DNA of 58,527 bases, from the NCBI GenBank assembly GCA_009786125.1, contig WQTU01000135.1:1-58527 (forward strand), read 5' to 3'. Numbering within the stretch: position 1 is the first letter of the stretch; every line of letters starts with the position of its first letter. The stretch is from Spirochaetota bacterium. GTDB taxonomy: Bacteria > Spirochaetota > Spirochaetia > CADAEX01. The translations under genes were made by a program, and so were the position numbers. The notes beneath the pieces were generated by a model that saw only the letters and a list, made by a program, of their open reading frames with translations, made no database searches and was not told the DNA's origin. Shown in pieces: positions 7,462 to 15,632 of this stretch.

Positions 7462-8892
7462 TTATCTCCGTATTATTCTTACCCGTGAATCAAACGCCCT
7501 ATATCCAATATGAGTAACAGAATTGCCAATGGTTACACTTGTTAGTTGGTTTTCAAAAAACGCAAAATCTCCAATATGAGTAACAGAATTAGGAATTGTT
7601 ACGCTTGTAAGTTGGTTTCTCAAAAACGCACCCTCACCAATATGAGTAACAGAATTAGGAATTGTTACGCTTGTAAGTTGGTTCCAAGCAAACGCCCTAT
7701 TTCCAATATGAGTAACAGAATTAGGAATTGTTACTCGTGTAAGTTGGTTTTTCAAAAACGCAAAATCTCCAATATGAGTAACAGAATTAGGAATTGTTAC
7801 GCTTGTAAGTTGGTTCCAAGCAAACGCCTCCTCACCAATATGAGTAACAGAATTAGGAATTGTTACACTTGTTAGTTGGTTTCTATAAAACGCAAAATCT
7901 CCAATATGAGTAACAGAATTAGGAATTACTACACTTGTAAGTTCATTATCAGCAAACGCCCAAACTCCAATATGAGTAACAGAATTAGGAATTGTTACGC
8001 TTGTAAGTTGGTTTACAGCAAACGCCTCCTCACCAATATGAGTAACAGAATTAGGAATTGTTACGCTTGTAAGTTGGTTTCTCAAAAACGCAAAATCTCC
8101 AATATGAGTAACAGAATTGCCAATGGTTACACTTGTAAGCTGGTTTCTATAAAACGCACCCTCACCAATATGAGTAACAGAATTAGGAATTGTTACGCTT
8201 GTAAGTTGGTTTCTAAAAAACGCAAAATCTCCAATATGAGTAACAGAATTGCCAATGGTTACACTTGTAAGCTGGTTTCTATAAAACGCACTCTCACCAA
8301 TATGAGTAACAGAATTGCCAATGGTTACACTTGTAAGTTGGTTTCTATAAAACGCATCATCATCAATATGAGTAACAGAATTAGGAATTGTTACACTTGT
8401 TAGTTGGTTTTCATAAAACGCCCTATATCCAATATGAGTAACAGAATTGCCAATGGTTACGCTTGCAAGTTGGTTCCAAGCAAACGCCAAAGCTCCAATA
8501 TAAGTAACAGAATTAGGAATTGTTACGCTTGTAAGTTGGTTTCCAAGAAACGCAAAATCTCCAATATGAGTAACAGAATTAGGAATTGTTACTCGTGTAA
8601 GTTGGCTTCCAAAAAACGCAAAATCTCCAATATGAGTAACAGAATTAGGAATTGTTACGCTTGTAAGTTCATTATCAGCAAACGCACTACCCCCAATCGA
8701 GGTAACAAGTAGCCCCCGTATTCTGGGAGGAATACTGACTGCTCCTCCTTGTCCAGTATAACCAGTAATCCGTGCTGTGCCGTCTCCTAATAACTCAATT
8801 TGAAAATCAGTTTCATTGCTATATTGCTGCGCATACATCGATAAACTCACGAACAATACCAACACAAAACAACAAGTTATAATTCTGTTCAT
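7462..8892 (-). CDS. Secreted BspA/TpLRR-type leucine-rich repeat protein
   Basis: A signal peptide (MNRIITCCFVLVLFVSLSMYAQ) precedes a ~55-residue cap and then 18 nearly identical 22-residue repeats of the form QLTSVTIPNSVTHIGDFAFxxN (about 75-470), ending in a short basic tail. This is the LRR_5 / TpLRR class found in treponemes and Bacteroidetes, where such proteins bind host or partner surfaces. The repeat here is 22 rather than the usual 23 residues. Repeats differ mainly at IP/IG and at the three or four positions before the final N, so the exposed face varies over a constant scaffold. At DNA level it is a 66-bp tandem array. Confidence 0.92.
   Translation of the reverse strand: MNRIITCCFVLVLFVSLSMYAQQYSNETDFQIELLGDGTARITGYTGQGGAVSIPPRIRGLLVTSIGGSAFADNELTSVTIPNSVTHIGDFAFFGSQLTRVTIPNSVTHIGDFAFLGNQLTSVTIPNSVTYIGALAFAWNQLASVTIGNSVTHIGYRAFYENQLTSVTIPNSVTHIDDDAFYRNQLTSVTIGNSVTHIGESAFYRNQLTSVTIGNSVTHIGDFAFFRNQLTSVTIPNSVTHIGEGAFYRNQLTSVTIGNSVTHIGDFAFLRNQLTSVTIPNSVTHIGEEAFAVNQLTSVTIPNSVTHIGVWAFADNELTSVVIPNSVTHIGDFAFYRNQLTSVTIPNSVTHIGEEAFAWNQLTSVTIPNSVTHIGDFAFLKNQLTRVTIPNSVTHIGNRAFAWNQLTSVTIPNSVTHIGEGAFLRNQLTSVTIPNSVTHIGDFAFFENQLTSVTIGNSVTHIGYRAFDSRVRIIRR
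7495..8715. repeat. 66-bp tandem repeat array (about 18 units)
   Basis: Units such as CCAATATGAGTAACAGAATT recur every 66 bases with few changes, encoding the LRR repeats. The high DNA identity creates three long antisense ORFs (7546-8712) that are artefacts of the periodicity. Such arrays gain and lose units by slippage or recombination, so unit number may vary between strains or be misassembled. Confidence 0.93.
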
Positions 8893-8963
8893 ATATACCC
8901 CTTTTACTTTGTAGAAAAAAAATAAATATTTTTTCTAAATCAATATTTATTTGCATTAAACAA

Positions 8964-9818
8964 CTATATCTTCCTGATTTTTAAATCTGAAAGTGATATA
9001 TCTATATCCTTATATCCATATCTATTTAGAAGAAAATTCCTTAAGCATTCAATTTCTTCTGAATTAGCTAATGGTCCAATTTTAATCGACTTAATAGTTA
9101 ATAACACATCAGGTATTTTTATGTCCAAATATGGAATTACTCCTGTTTTGGTTTTATTTAATAGATATTTTTGTTTTGATTTTGTTTCAATCAAAAAGCG
9201 GAATTCTTGCTCACATGCAAATCCCTTTTGTTTTATTATTGCAGAAAAATGTTTATAGATTGATCGCCATTTTCCGAATTCTTTAAATTGGCTGAATCGT
9301 GTATTTCTATTATTTATTAAACTTTTCTCTTTTTCAACTGGAATAATACTACAAAGTTTATCAACAACTGATTCATCATAAATAACATTTGAATAAGTAA
9401 ACAAATGAGCAATACCATCATGCGGACCAAAAGTCTTAATACAATTTGCTATATAATCAATCAGATTTACTGTGCTAAATGCAATGCAGTAATTTCCGTA
9501 GCAATTATAATGGAAAAAAGAATCATATGCTTTCGTTGTAGAAAAAACATATTGCTGGACAAAGGGAGAAAGCAAATTTGTTTGCTTAAAATCATCAGAA
9601 CATTTTTCCTTAAATCTTCCCTCAATATAAGAGCTGTCCATCACATCATTCATATATTTACGATCGAAAAGCCATAGTGAATTATTCTCTAAGATACTTA
9701 AAAGAGCAGCAGCAGATGTATAGTGATAGACAACAGAAGGTATATTGTAATCTATTTCATATATTTCATATATTTCATAAAATTCTTTTATTAAAATTTG
9801 TTCACTACCCGAGTTCAA
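8964..9818 (-). CDS. DUF2971-family protein
   Basis: This 284 aa cytosolic protein carries hallmarks I associate with DUF2971: VVYHYTSAAALLSILENNSLWL near the N-terminus, NDVMDSSY, a central YCIAFS, and late KQKGFACEQEFRF. Members often sit in accessory or defence-rich regions, but the biochemical role is unknown to me. The start is TTG at 9818 behind AAGGAG. The N-terminal coding region has a 9-base tandem repeat (ATTTCATAT, giving YEIYEIYEI), a small slippage site. The neighbours are the LRR protein and, divergently, the XRE regulator. Confidence 0.7.
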   Translation of the reverse strand: MNSGSEQILIKEFYEIYEIYEIDYNIPSVVYHYTSAAALLSILENNSLWLFDRKYMNDVMDSSYIEGRFKEKCSDDFKQTNLLSPFVQQYVFSTTKAYDSFFHYNCYGNYCIAFSTVNLIDYIANCIKTFGPHDGIAHLFTYSNVIYDESVVDKLCSIIPVEKEKSLINNRNTRFSQFKEFGKWRSIYKHFSAIIKQKGFACEQEFRFLIETKSKQKYLLNKTKTGVIPYLDIKIPDVLLTIKSIKIGPLANSEEIECLRNFLLNRYGYKDIDISLSDLKIRKI

Positions 9819-10010
9819 AGAATCTCCTTAAAAATATTTTTTTCATTATCGTGCGCCACGCCTATTTTCATTATTACCGAATTTGTAATTCCCTCATCTA
9901 AAAACATAACTCAAAGTTATAATTTTATTCATATTAGAACGTAAAAGTCCTAGTGTCAATAACTTTCTGTTTAATAAACTGTAAGAAATATAGCATTGAG
10001 TTAGAGGTGT

Positions 10011-10331
10011 ATGATAAAACTAAGAACGATTCTCGCTGAAAATATCAAGTCCTATAGAACGGAAATGAAGTTATCTCAGATGAAATTGGCTGATCTAGTT
10101 GATACTGCTCCTAATTATATTGCTATGATTGAGGCTGGAAAACGTTTTCCATCAGATGTAATGCTCGAAAAGATAGCTTCCGCCCTTCATAGAGAGCCTT
10201 TCGAGTTATTTTCAGTATTACCAACACAGAAAAAGTGGCAGGTGGATTTATTGACCGAATTAGCGGATTTTATTGATGCAAAGTTACAAGAAGCCCAAAG
10301 AAAAAATTCTGCTAAACTAAAAAAATCTTAA
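10011..10331 (+). CDS. XRE-family helix-turn-helix transcriptional regulator
   Basis: The 106 aa protein has a Cro/CI-type HTH over residues 4-67: LAENIKSYRTEMKLSQMKLADLVDTAPNYIAMIEAGKRFPS then MLEKIASALHREPFELFS. The DNA-recognition helix is around TAPNYIAMIEAG. The C-terminal ~35 residues are charged and helical. It lies 127 bp upstream of the Abi protein on the same strand and may control it or act as the antitoxin-like partner; this is positional inference. The divergent upstream region (9819-10010) has no other gene. Confidence 0.88.
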   Translation: MIKLRTILAENIKSYRTEMKLSQMKLADLVDTAPNYIAMIEAGKRFPSDVMLEKIASALHREPFELFSVLPTQKKWQVDLLTELADFIDAKLQEAQRKNSAKLKKS

Positions 10332-10409
10332 ACCAAATATATGAGACTAAAAAGCTAATTTAAAAAATTGTTGCTTTTTTATAAAAATTGAATTATTATT
10401 AATTAACAG

Positions 10410-10457
10410 GACTCCCCGCACCTCTTAACAATGTGTCCCATGGGGAGACGTCTTTTT
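10410..10457 (+). ncRNA. Terminator-like hairpin / candidate ncRNA 3' end just before the Abi start codon
   Basis: GACTCCCC (10410-10417) pairs with GGGGAG..GTC (10442-10452), followed by TTTTTT and then the Abi ATG at 10459. Thus an intrinsic-terminator shape ends directly at the start codon, and GGGGAG, the only plausible ribosome binding site for the gene, is in the stem. A degenerate look-alike (TTCCCCGC...CGGAGATTACT) follows the Abi stop at 11415-11441. I recall that AbiF-type HEPN proteins have been linked to structured ncRNAs; whether this is one needs testing. Confidence 0.45.
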
Positions 10458-10458
10458 T

Positions 10459-11406
10459 ATGACAGATCAATTAAAACCAACAACAACTTATGACGAGCAA
10501 ATAGAAAAATTATGCGCTAGAGGTTGTCTTGTTAAAGACAAGATTTTTTGCAAAGAAATCTTATCAAGAATAAATTACTATCGTTTTACTGCCTATTTTC
10601 TTCCTTTCCGGAATAAAAATGATGACAATTATTTACCCGGAACAAATTTTGAAACTATTTATCAGATATATGAATTTGACAGGAATATGCGCAGTATTAT
10701 ATTTAAGGCAATAGAAGAAGTAGAGATATATTTGCGAGCAAAATTTGCTTATTATCATGCTCATAAATTTGGTGCAATGGGATACATTGACGAAGTGAAT
10801 TATAATACGTTTCACAAACATGATCAGTTTATAAAACGCATTGAAGAAGAGAAAGATAAAAATAAAAAAGTATTATTTGTAAAGCATCATATTGAAAAAT
10901 ACAATAACCAGTTTCCGATATGGGTAATTACTGAATTATTTTCATTTGGAATGCTCTCTTATTTTTATCATGATTTACATGCTATTGATCAAAAAAAACT
11001 GGCGAAAGAATTATTTAATACTAACCTGAAAAACTTAAAAAGCTGGCTCCGATGTTGTACTGATCTGCGTAATATTTGTGCCCACTATGGAAGGCTCTAT
11101 TTTAGAATATTTACAGCAATTCCATCAGGAATTCCGGAAATAGACGAAAAGTCTAATAGACGTTTATATGGAGCTATCCTTGCATTGAAAAAAATATATC
11201 CTGATGCTAATAAATGGAATAAAGAAATTTTTAATTCAATTTCTGATCTGCTTATTCAATATTCAAATGTTATTAATTTAAGGCATATTGGGTTCCCGGA
11301 TAATTGGCAAGAATCTTTGGAGAAACGCTCAAACAAACCTTTTAAACCAAAAATATCTCTTTTAGTGTCAATTTTGTGCGTGACAATCAAATCATTTACA
11401 GCATAA
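10459..11406 (+). CDS. Abi_2 (AbiD/AbiF-like) HEPN abortive-infection protein
   Basis: At 315 aa the length fits the Abi_2 family. Recognisable blocks are TTYDEQIEKLCARGCLV, RINYYRFTAYFLPF (~38-50), YEFDRNMRSIIFKAIEEVEIYLRAK (~71-95), PIWVITELFSFGMLS and the HEPN RNase motif RNICAH (R204-x4-H209), within LRNICAHYGRLYFR. Family members are thought to stop phage growth through RNA cleavage. An XRE gene and a terminator-like hairpin precede it. The C-terminal ~25 residues (after NNWQESLEKR-like region) look less conserved. The start is the first ATG; its ribosome binding site appears buried in the hairpin. Confidence 0.88.
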   Translation: MTDQLKPTTTYDEQIEKLCARGCLVKDKIFCKEILSRINYYRFTAYFLPFRNKNDDNYLPGTNFETIYQIYEFDRNMRSIIFKAIEEVEIYLRAKFAYYHAHKFGAMGYIDEVNYNTFHKHDQFIKRIEEEKDKNKKVLFVKHHIEKYNNQFPIWVITELFSFGMLSYFYHDLHAIDQKKLAKELFNTNLKNLKSWLRCCTDLRNICAHYGRLYFRIFTAIPSGIPEIDEKSNRRLYGAILALKKIYPDANKWNKEIFNSISDLLIQYSNVINLRHIGFPDNWQESLEKRSNKPFKPKISLLVSILCVTIKSFTA

Positions 11407-11450
11407 GGAATTAGTTCCCCGCCTTTCGACGGAGATTACTAAGAAAAATA

Positions 11451-11524
11451 TGGGCCCACTAGGACTTGAACCTAGGGCCACTTGATTATGAGTCAAGCGC
11501 TCTAACCAACTGAGCTATGAGCCC
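11451..11524 (-). tRNA. tRNA with CAU anticodon (elongator Met or lysidine-type Ile2)
   Basis: The minus strand folds as a full cloverleaf: acceptor GGGCTCA/TGGGCCC, D arm with AGCTCAGTTGGTTAGAGC, anticodon stem CTTGA/TCAAG around CTCATAA, and T arm CTAGG-TTCAAGT-CCTAG. The discriminator is A and CCA is not encoded. C4-G69 followed by U5-G68 and the overall look lean towards Ile2 (CAU modified by TilS), but elongator Met cannot be excluded. The initiator is unlikely because 1-72 is a normal G-C pair. Confidence 0.93.
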
Positions 11525-11672
11525 CTATCTAGTTTAATTTATATAAACAACGCCTGTTTTGTCAAGTAATTTCGCAAAGTAATTTTTGCCTCATTGAAAA
11601 CATTTGCTCATCTCCTCGCCGCAATGGGGATATTGAACCCGCCTGCGAAAAAATATAGAGTATTAACAATTT

Positions 11673-12305
11673 ATGGAAAAAAACGAATTTCCCGTGCAAA
11701 ATGTGCAAGAAGAAAAAGCAAAACTAAGAAAAAAGATAAAAAACCTCTATAAAATCCTCGCCAGACAGGAAATTGCAGAAAAGAGCAAAAAAATCCTAAA
11801 TAATCTTAAATTGCTTGAAATATGGAGCAGAGCCAGCACTATTCTTGCTTTTTTGCCCCTTAGCGACGAAGTTGACACCACCTTTATTATCGAAGATGCT
11901 CTAATGCACGGAAAAAAAGTCGCTGTTCCGAGAATTAAAAACAATGATATGGCTTTTCTTTATATTACTTCGCTTGCAGCAGATTCTCTGAAAAAACATG
12001 ATTTTGGAATGTACGAACCTTTACCAACAGCAGAACCTGTTAATATGGAGAATAAGGATTCAGCCGATTCACGCAGAATATTGATACTAACACCCGGAAT
12101 AGCTTTTGACAAGCAATGCAACAGATTAGGCAGAGGCAAAAGTTTTTACGACAGATTCCTTTCTAAATATGGAAAAAACTGCATTAAAGCAGGAATTGCT
12201 TTTAATTTTCAAATTGCAGAAAATCTCCCAATCGAAGAACACGATGTTCAGCTCGACTTTGTAATAACAGATGAAAATATTTTCTCATCAGGCTCCGGCG
12301 CATGA
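11673..12305 (+). CDS. ygfA: 5-formyltetrahydrofolate cyclo-ligase
   Basis: The 210 aa protein matches the ATP-dependent enzyme that converts 5-formyl-THF to 5,10-methenyl-THF in folate metabolism. The N-terminus has KAKLRKKIKNLYKILARQEIAEKSKKI. Mid-protein carries STILAFLPLSDEVDT and GKKVAVPRI. The nucleotide/substrate loop reads LTPGIAFDKQCNRLGRGKSFYDRFL (~143-167), close to the family consensus G.AFD..G.RLG.G.GYYDR. The C-terminal HDVQLDFVITDENI is also typical. The downstream permease gene overlaps by four bases (ATGA), so translation is probably coupled. Confidence 0.92.
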   Translation: MEKNEFPVQNVQEEKAKLRKKIKNLYKILARQEIAEKSKKILNNLKLLEIWSRASTILAFLPLSDEVDTTFIIEDALMHGKKVAVPRIKNNDMAFLYITSLAADSLKKHDFGMYEPLPTAEPVNMENKDSADSRRILILTPGIAFDKQCNRLGRGKSFYDRFLSKYGKNCIKAGIAFNFQIAENLPIEEHDVQLDFVITDENIFSSGSGA

Positions 12306-13150
12306 ATACACTGGTTTTTCTACTGGTTATTTTTGCTGCATTTACACACGCCTTGTGGAACTTCTTTTCAAAAAAAGTTTCCGGTAATTTTACGATTTTC
12401 TGGTATGGCAATGTTATAGCACACTTTTTTTTGGCTGGTTATACAATATATTACCTTGCTACAACAGGATTTGATTTTAGAGCTACGCACTATCTAATTA
12501 TATCAATAATCACACACGCGCTTTATTATGTTTTTCTTCTTTATTTGTATTCTCGCGGAGATATATCAACTGTATACCCTATTGCGCGCGGAACCGGCGT
12601 TGCAGGCACTGCAATTCTTGCATCTTTGCTGCTCAAAGAAATAATTACCACAGGCGCAGTCTTTGGAATAGCCGCAGTCTGCTTTGGTATCTTTCTGATA
12701 GGATTAAGTAAAAATAAAAATCAGACGAGGGATATTAAATCATATTTTTTTGCAATCCTGACAGGCATTTGGATAGTTTTGTATTCAATCTCTGACAAGC
12801 AGGGAGTGCAATATATAAATCCCATTGCATATATAAATATTATGGATTTTTTTGCATTTGGAGCTCTAACAGGATTGGCTAATAAAAATGGCTTTGCAAA
12901 TTCCATCAAAGTAGTTAAAAAACATTTTAAAGAAACTCTTATAATAGGCTTTGGTTCTGTAGGAACATATTTGATAATTTTATTTGCAATGACGCTCGAA
13001 CGGGCAAGTTATATTGTATCTGTAAGAGAATTCTCTGTTGTAATTGCATCAATATTGGGGTTTATTTTCCTCAAAGAAAAAGCAACCCCATTTAAAATAT
13101 TCGGGATTGTATGTGTAACCGCAGGGCTTATACTAATAAAAATGGGGTAG
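12302..13150 (+). CDS. DMT-superfamily (EamA) permease
   Basis: The 282 aa protein is very hydrophobic, with about ten TM helices in two EamA halves (N half ~1-135, C half ~145-282). It begins MNTLVFLLVIFAAFTHALWNFFSKK, which is common for EamA entries, and the second half ends with the typical AILGFIFLKEKATPFKIFGIVCVTAGLILIKMG. These proteins export or import metabolites such as amino acids; no substrate-specific residue is recognisable. The start overlaps the cyclo-ligase stop. Confidence 0.88.
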   Translation: MNTLVFLLVIFAAFTHALWNFFSKKVSGNFTIFWYGNVIAHFFLAGYTIYYLATTGFDFRATHYLIISIITHALYYVFLLYLYSRGDISTVYPIARGTGVAGTAILASLLLKEIITTGAVFGIAAVCFGIFLIGLSKNKNQTRDIKSYFFAILTGIWIVLYSISDKQGVQYINPIAYINIMDFFAFGALTGLANKNGFANSIKVVKKHFKETLIIGFGSVGTYLIILFAMTLERASYIVSVREFSVVIASILGFIFLKEKATPFKIFGIVCVTAGLILIKMG

Positions 13151-13205
13151 ACAAAATATTGACCAAAGAAGATAATATTTATTATCGGGAGCAGCCAAAG
13201 GCGTA

Positions 13206-13255
13206 CCCCGAAGGTTTATAAATAAATTTATTTTTGTTTAACACAATATTCGGGG
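13206..13255. repeat. 50-bp palindromic element R3, copy 1
   Basis: CCCCGA...TCGGGG encloses a conserved core (GGTTTAT..ATAAATTTAT.TTTGTTT....CAATATT). The second copy is 43776-43825, of identical length with 40 of 50 bases the same. Its terminal arms are CGCCGA/TCGGCG, a compensated pair change. The right arm CGGGG plus AAG sits as the Shine-Dalgarno of the next gene (ATG 13263), so folding would hide it. A separate perfect palindrome GATAATATTTATTATC lies at 13171-13186. Confidence 0.85.
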
Positions 13256-13262
13256 AAGTAAA

Positions 13263-13853
13263 ATGGGAGAGATAAAATCTGCGCTTGAACTTGCGCTTGA
13301 GCGAACAAATAATGTACAGAGCGATAAAACACTTATTGAAAAGCACAAAGCAATTGAAGAAGGCAGAAAAGCAGCATTTGAATACATGGAAAAAAATGAT
13401 GCAAAAGAGACTTCTCTTGAAAAATTAATAAAAGAAAGCAGCAAAGAAAAACAACAATGGCTGCGGGAAGGAATATTCAAAGTTCTTATAAGCAATCTAA
13501 AACTTCCCGAAGACGAATCATCTTTTAAAAAAGTAAGTAAAATTCGCGATGGCTTTTCTGCAATTGCCAAAGAAAAAAAAGAAATTACCTTACTTTTTGC
13601 ACAAGTTGAACAGGTTTTGAAGCAATATTTACAAAATAAAAAAGCAGTAATAGAAAATTTAAACAATAACTTTGAGCAAAAACTCAGGGAAAAAGAAGAA
13701 ATCCTTTCCAAACAACTAGGAGCAAAAATAACTCTAAAACCAGAGAACGACCCTGAATATAAAGAGTATCTTCATAAAATAACGAATCAGTTTGATCAGC
13801 AATACCGCGAACTTCTTGCAAAAGTCAGAAACGAAATCGAAAGCAGAATTTAA
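13263..13853 (+). CDS. Conserved hypothetical coiled-coil protein (196 aa)
   Basis: This is a highly charged, cytosolic, almost entirely helical protein with no signal peptide or TM segment. The N-terminus MGEIKSALELALERTNNV and the KAVIENLNNNFEQKLREKEEIL stretch (~133-154) suggest coiled coils; the end LHKITNQFDQQYRELLAKVRNEIESRI is also helical. I believe similar short proteins are encoded widely in treponemes, but I cannot name a function. The ribosome binding site GGGGAAG derives from repeat R3. It converges with the PTS-like gene. Confidence 0.72.
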   Translation: MGEIKSALELALERTNNVQSDKTLIEKHKAIEEGRKAAFEYMEKNDAKETSLEKLIKESSKEKQQWLREGIFKVLISNLKLPEDESSFKKVSKIRDGFSAIAKEKKEITLLFAQVEQVLKQYLQNKKAVIENLNNNFEQKLREKEEILSKQLGAKITLKPENDPEYKEYLHKITNQFDQQYRELLAKVRNEIESRI

Positions 13854-13887
13854 CCCATTCCTCCTGCAGAAACAATAGAAACCCGGG

Positions 13888-14346
13888 TTATTCGTCCCTG
13901 AAAAGGTCTATTACTTCTTCCGGTGCCTTGGCATTTATAAGCAGGCGGCAAAAACTCTGCGATCTGGTAATTCGCGCAATTTCTGCAAGCGCCTCAATAT
14001 GAGGTCCGGATTGGCTTGGCTGTGCAAGGAGTAGGAAAAAAAGCTTCGAAGGTTCACCATCAAGAGAATCAAAATCTATTCCAACAGAAGATATACCTAT
14101 CGCAAGTGTAAGTTTTTTTACTTTTTCTGTTTTTGCGTGCGGAACAGCAATTCCTTTCTCAAGTCCTGTGCTTCCCATATTTTCTCTTGCAATAACAGCC
14201 TTAAAAACACTTTCGGCATCTTCAATTTTTCCAGCTTTGTCAAGAACTTCTATAAGCTCTCTTATTACTTCTGTCTTCGTATTTGATTTTAATGGTACTC
14301 TAATAACATTTGTTGCTATTAAATCTACTATCGCCATTTTTTCCAT
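13888..14346 (-). CDS. PTS EIIA-like domain protein (PtsN/fructose type)
   Basis: The 152 aa protein is a single EIIA type-2 domain. The phosphorylatable histidine is in GLEKGIAVPHAKTEKVKKLTLAIG (His at about residue 69), with upstream VIARENMGSTGLEKG and downstream FFLLLAQPSQSGPHIEALAEIARI, all typical of PtsN/FruA domains. It may accept phosphate from HPr/NPr and act as a regulatory protein rather than a sugar importer, as no EIIB/C genes are near. It is the last gene after UspA and the V-ATPase cluster. Confidence 0.9.
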   Translation of the reverse strand: MEKMAIVDLIATNVIRVPLKSNTKTEVIRELIEVLDKAGKIEDAESVFKAVIARENMGSTGLEKGIAVPHAKTEKVKKLTLAIGISSVGIDFDSLDGEPSKLFFLLLAQPSQSGPHIEALAEIARITRSQSFCRLLINAKAPEEVIDLFRDE

Positions 14347-14374
14347 CCTTAATAGTTATAGAAAGTATTATACA

Positions 14375-14863
14375 CTATATAAGCCGATTGTAAAGCTCTA
14401 AAACTCTTTCTTCATCTTTTACAATAAGAACAGAGCAATTTACACTCCTCATAGCTCTTTCTGTTTCATTATAAAGTTCATCTCGCCGACTCAGTGTTTT
14501 TGAAAGTTCGCCAATTATCAAAAGATCAACTTCGTGCTTTTTTGTGGCGTTTTTTATTTCTACACTAATACTTCCGCTTGCCCTAAGAAGATTTACATCT
14601 ACCCCAACTTTCGCAGCTAATTGGCTAACATGATTTAAGTACCTATCAGCATCTAAGTCAAGATCTTTTTTATACTCTTCTTCCTCTGCTTCTAAAAATA
14701 TTCTTGCACTTACAAGATCAGCCAATGCTCTTGTGTTTACAACATAAAGAACAAAGAATTCTGCCCCCATGCTTTTTGCAAAGCATATTCCATATTGGGC
14801 AGCAATAATTGATTCTTCACTTCCATCAACATAAACCATTATTTTTCTTACAGGTTTATTCAT
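14375..14863 (-). CDS. Universal stress protein (UspA family)
   Basis: The 162 aa protein has the Usp fold: opening strand RKIMVYVDGSEESIIAAQYGICFAKSMGAEFFVLYVV and closing VDLLIIGEL...SVNCSVLIVKD. The usual ATP-binding G-x2-G-x9-G(S/T) loop is degenerate (GELSKTLSRRDELYNETERAMRSV), suggesting a non-nucleotide-binding or UspA-type member. It sits 130 bp after V-ATPase subunit D and 28 bp before the EIIA gene on the same strand, so it could share the operon or have its own promoter. Confidence 0.88.
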   Translation of the reverse strand: MNKPVRKIMVYVDGSEESIIAAQYGICFAKSMGAEFFVLYVVNTRALADLVSARIFLEAEEEEYKKDLDLDADRYLNHVSQLAAKVGVDVNLLRASGSISVEIKNATKKHEVDLLIIGELSKTLSRRDELYNETERAMRSVNCSVLIVKDEERVLELYNRLI

Positions 14864-14993
14864 GAAATTCTCCTGAATTTAAACAAATACAGCTTAATGC
14901 ACAAAACATTAGCACTGTATTATTTTATGACGAATTACCTGGTTTTTCAAATCTTTTTTTTGGATTTAAGCAGTAAATTTTCTTTTTATGCAG

Positions 14994-15632
14994 TTATGGC
15001 TGCTGATTATCAAGTTTTTTCTTTTCCAGCCGCAATTTTGTCATTTTTAGCAGTATTATTATATCTCGTTCATTTTCTTCGAGCTTATTTTCTATATGCT
15101 TTACTGTTTCTTGTAAATTCGGGATAGCAATTTTTTCAAGAGCATTAACTTTTCTTATTGCTTTTTTAACTTCTCCCGCTAATCTCATTATGGATATTTT
15201 AAGTTCTGCAAGCTTGCCCATTGCTTTAACAACTATTTTAAATTCTTTTAAGGAACTATCAAGCCAAAAACTTGTTCCCATAAGGCTGTAATAAGGCGGA
15301 TAATCTTCAAAAGAAGTATCAACTACTGGAAGCCCTACTCCCATTATTTTTCGCTGGGATATTTTTACATTACTGCCTATATTAATAGCGCTTGCAATTT
15401 GAAAAAGCTTAAGTTTACCTACATCAAGCACTGCATGCTCAAGAGCGCGGTATGCTTCCGACAATGCTTTTTCAACTTCTTCTTCATGGTCTACAGCCTG
15501 ATCAATCAGATTCAAAAGCTCCATAACCAGAATATTTTTTTTTTGGTCAAGAAGTTCGTGCCCAAGTTTTGCAAACTTTAGCTCATTTTTAAGAGTAAGC
15601 ATATTGGTTTTTGTAGGTGCTACGTTTCTCAT
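14994..15632 (-). CDS. atpD: V-type ATP synthase subunit D
   Basis: The 212 aa subunit D is the central rotor shaft. It has the family's start (VAPTKTNMLTLKNELKFAKLGHELLDQKKNIL) and the late KVNALEKIAIPNLQETVKHIENKLEENERD, the long antiparallel coiled coil that turns inside the A3B3 ring. Its ATG overlaps the subunit B stop by one base (TAATG), implying coupled translation. It ends the core ATPase cluster. Confidence 0.95.
   Translation of the reverse strand: MRNVAPTKTNMLTLKNELKFAKLGHELLDQKKNILVMELLNLIDQAVDHEEEVEKALSEAYRALEHAVLDVGKLKLFQIASAINIGSNVKISQRKIMGVGLPVVDTSFEDYPPYYSLMGTSFWLDSSLKEFKIVVKAMGKLAELKISIMRLAGEVKKAIRKVNALEKIAIPNLQETVKHIENKLEENERDIIILLKMTKLRLEKKKLDNQQP

Noticed and set aside
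7546-8712. Three plus-strand ORFs (109, 175, 102 aa) of repeated 22-residue units
   Set aside because: They are the antisense reflection of the LRR array; the same 66-bp period in the other strand stays open by chance and has no ribosome binding sites or signal peptide.
7495-8715. CRISPR-like periodicity
   Set aside because: The units are contiguous coding repeats of 66 bp without unique spacers, and they translate into a normal LRR protein.
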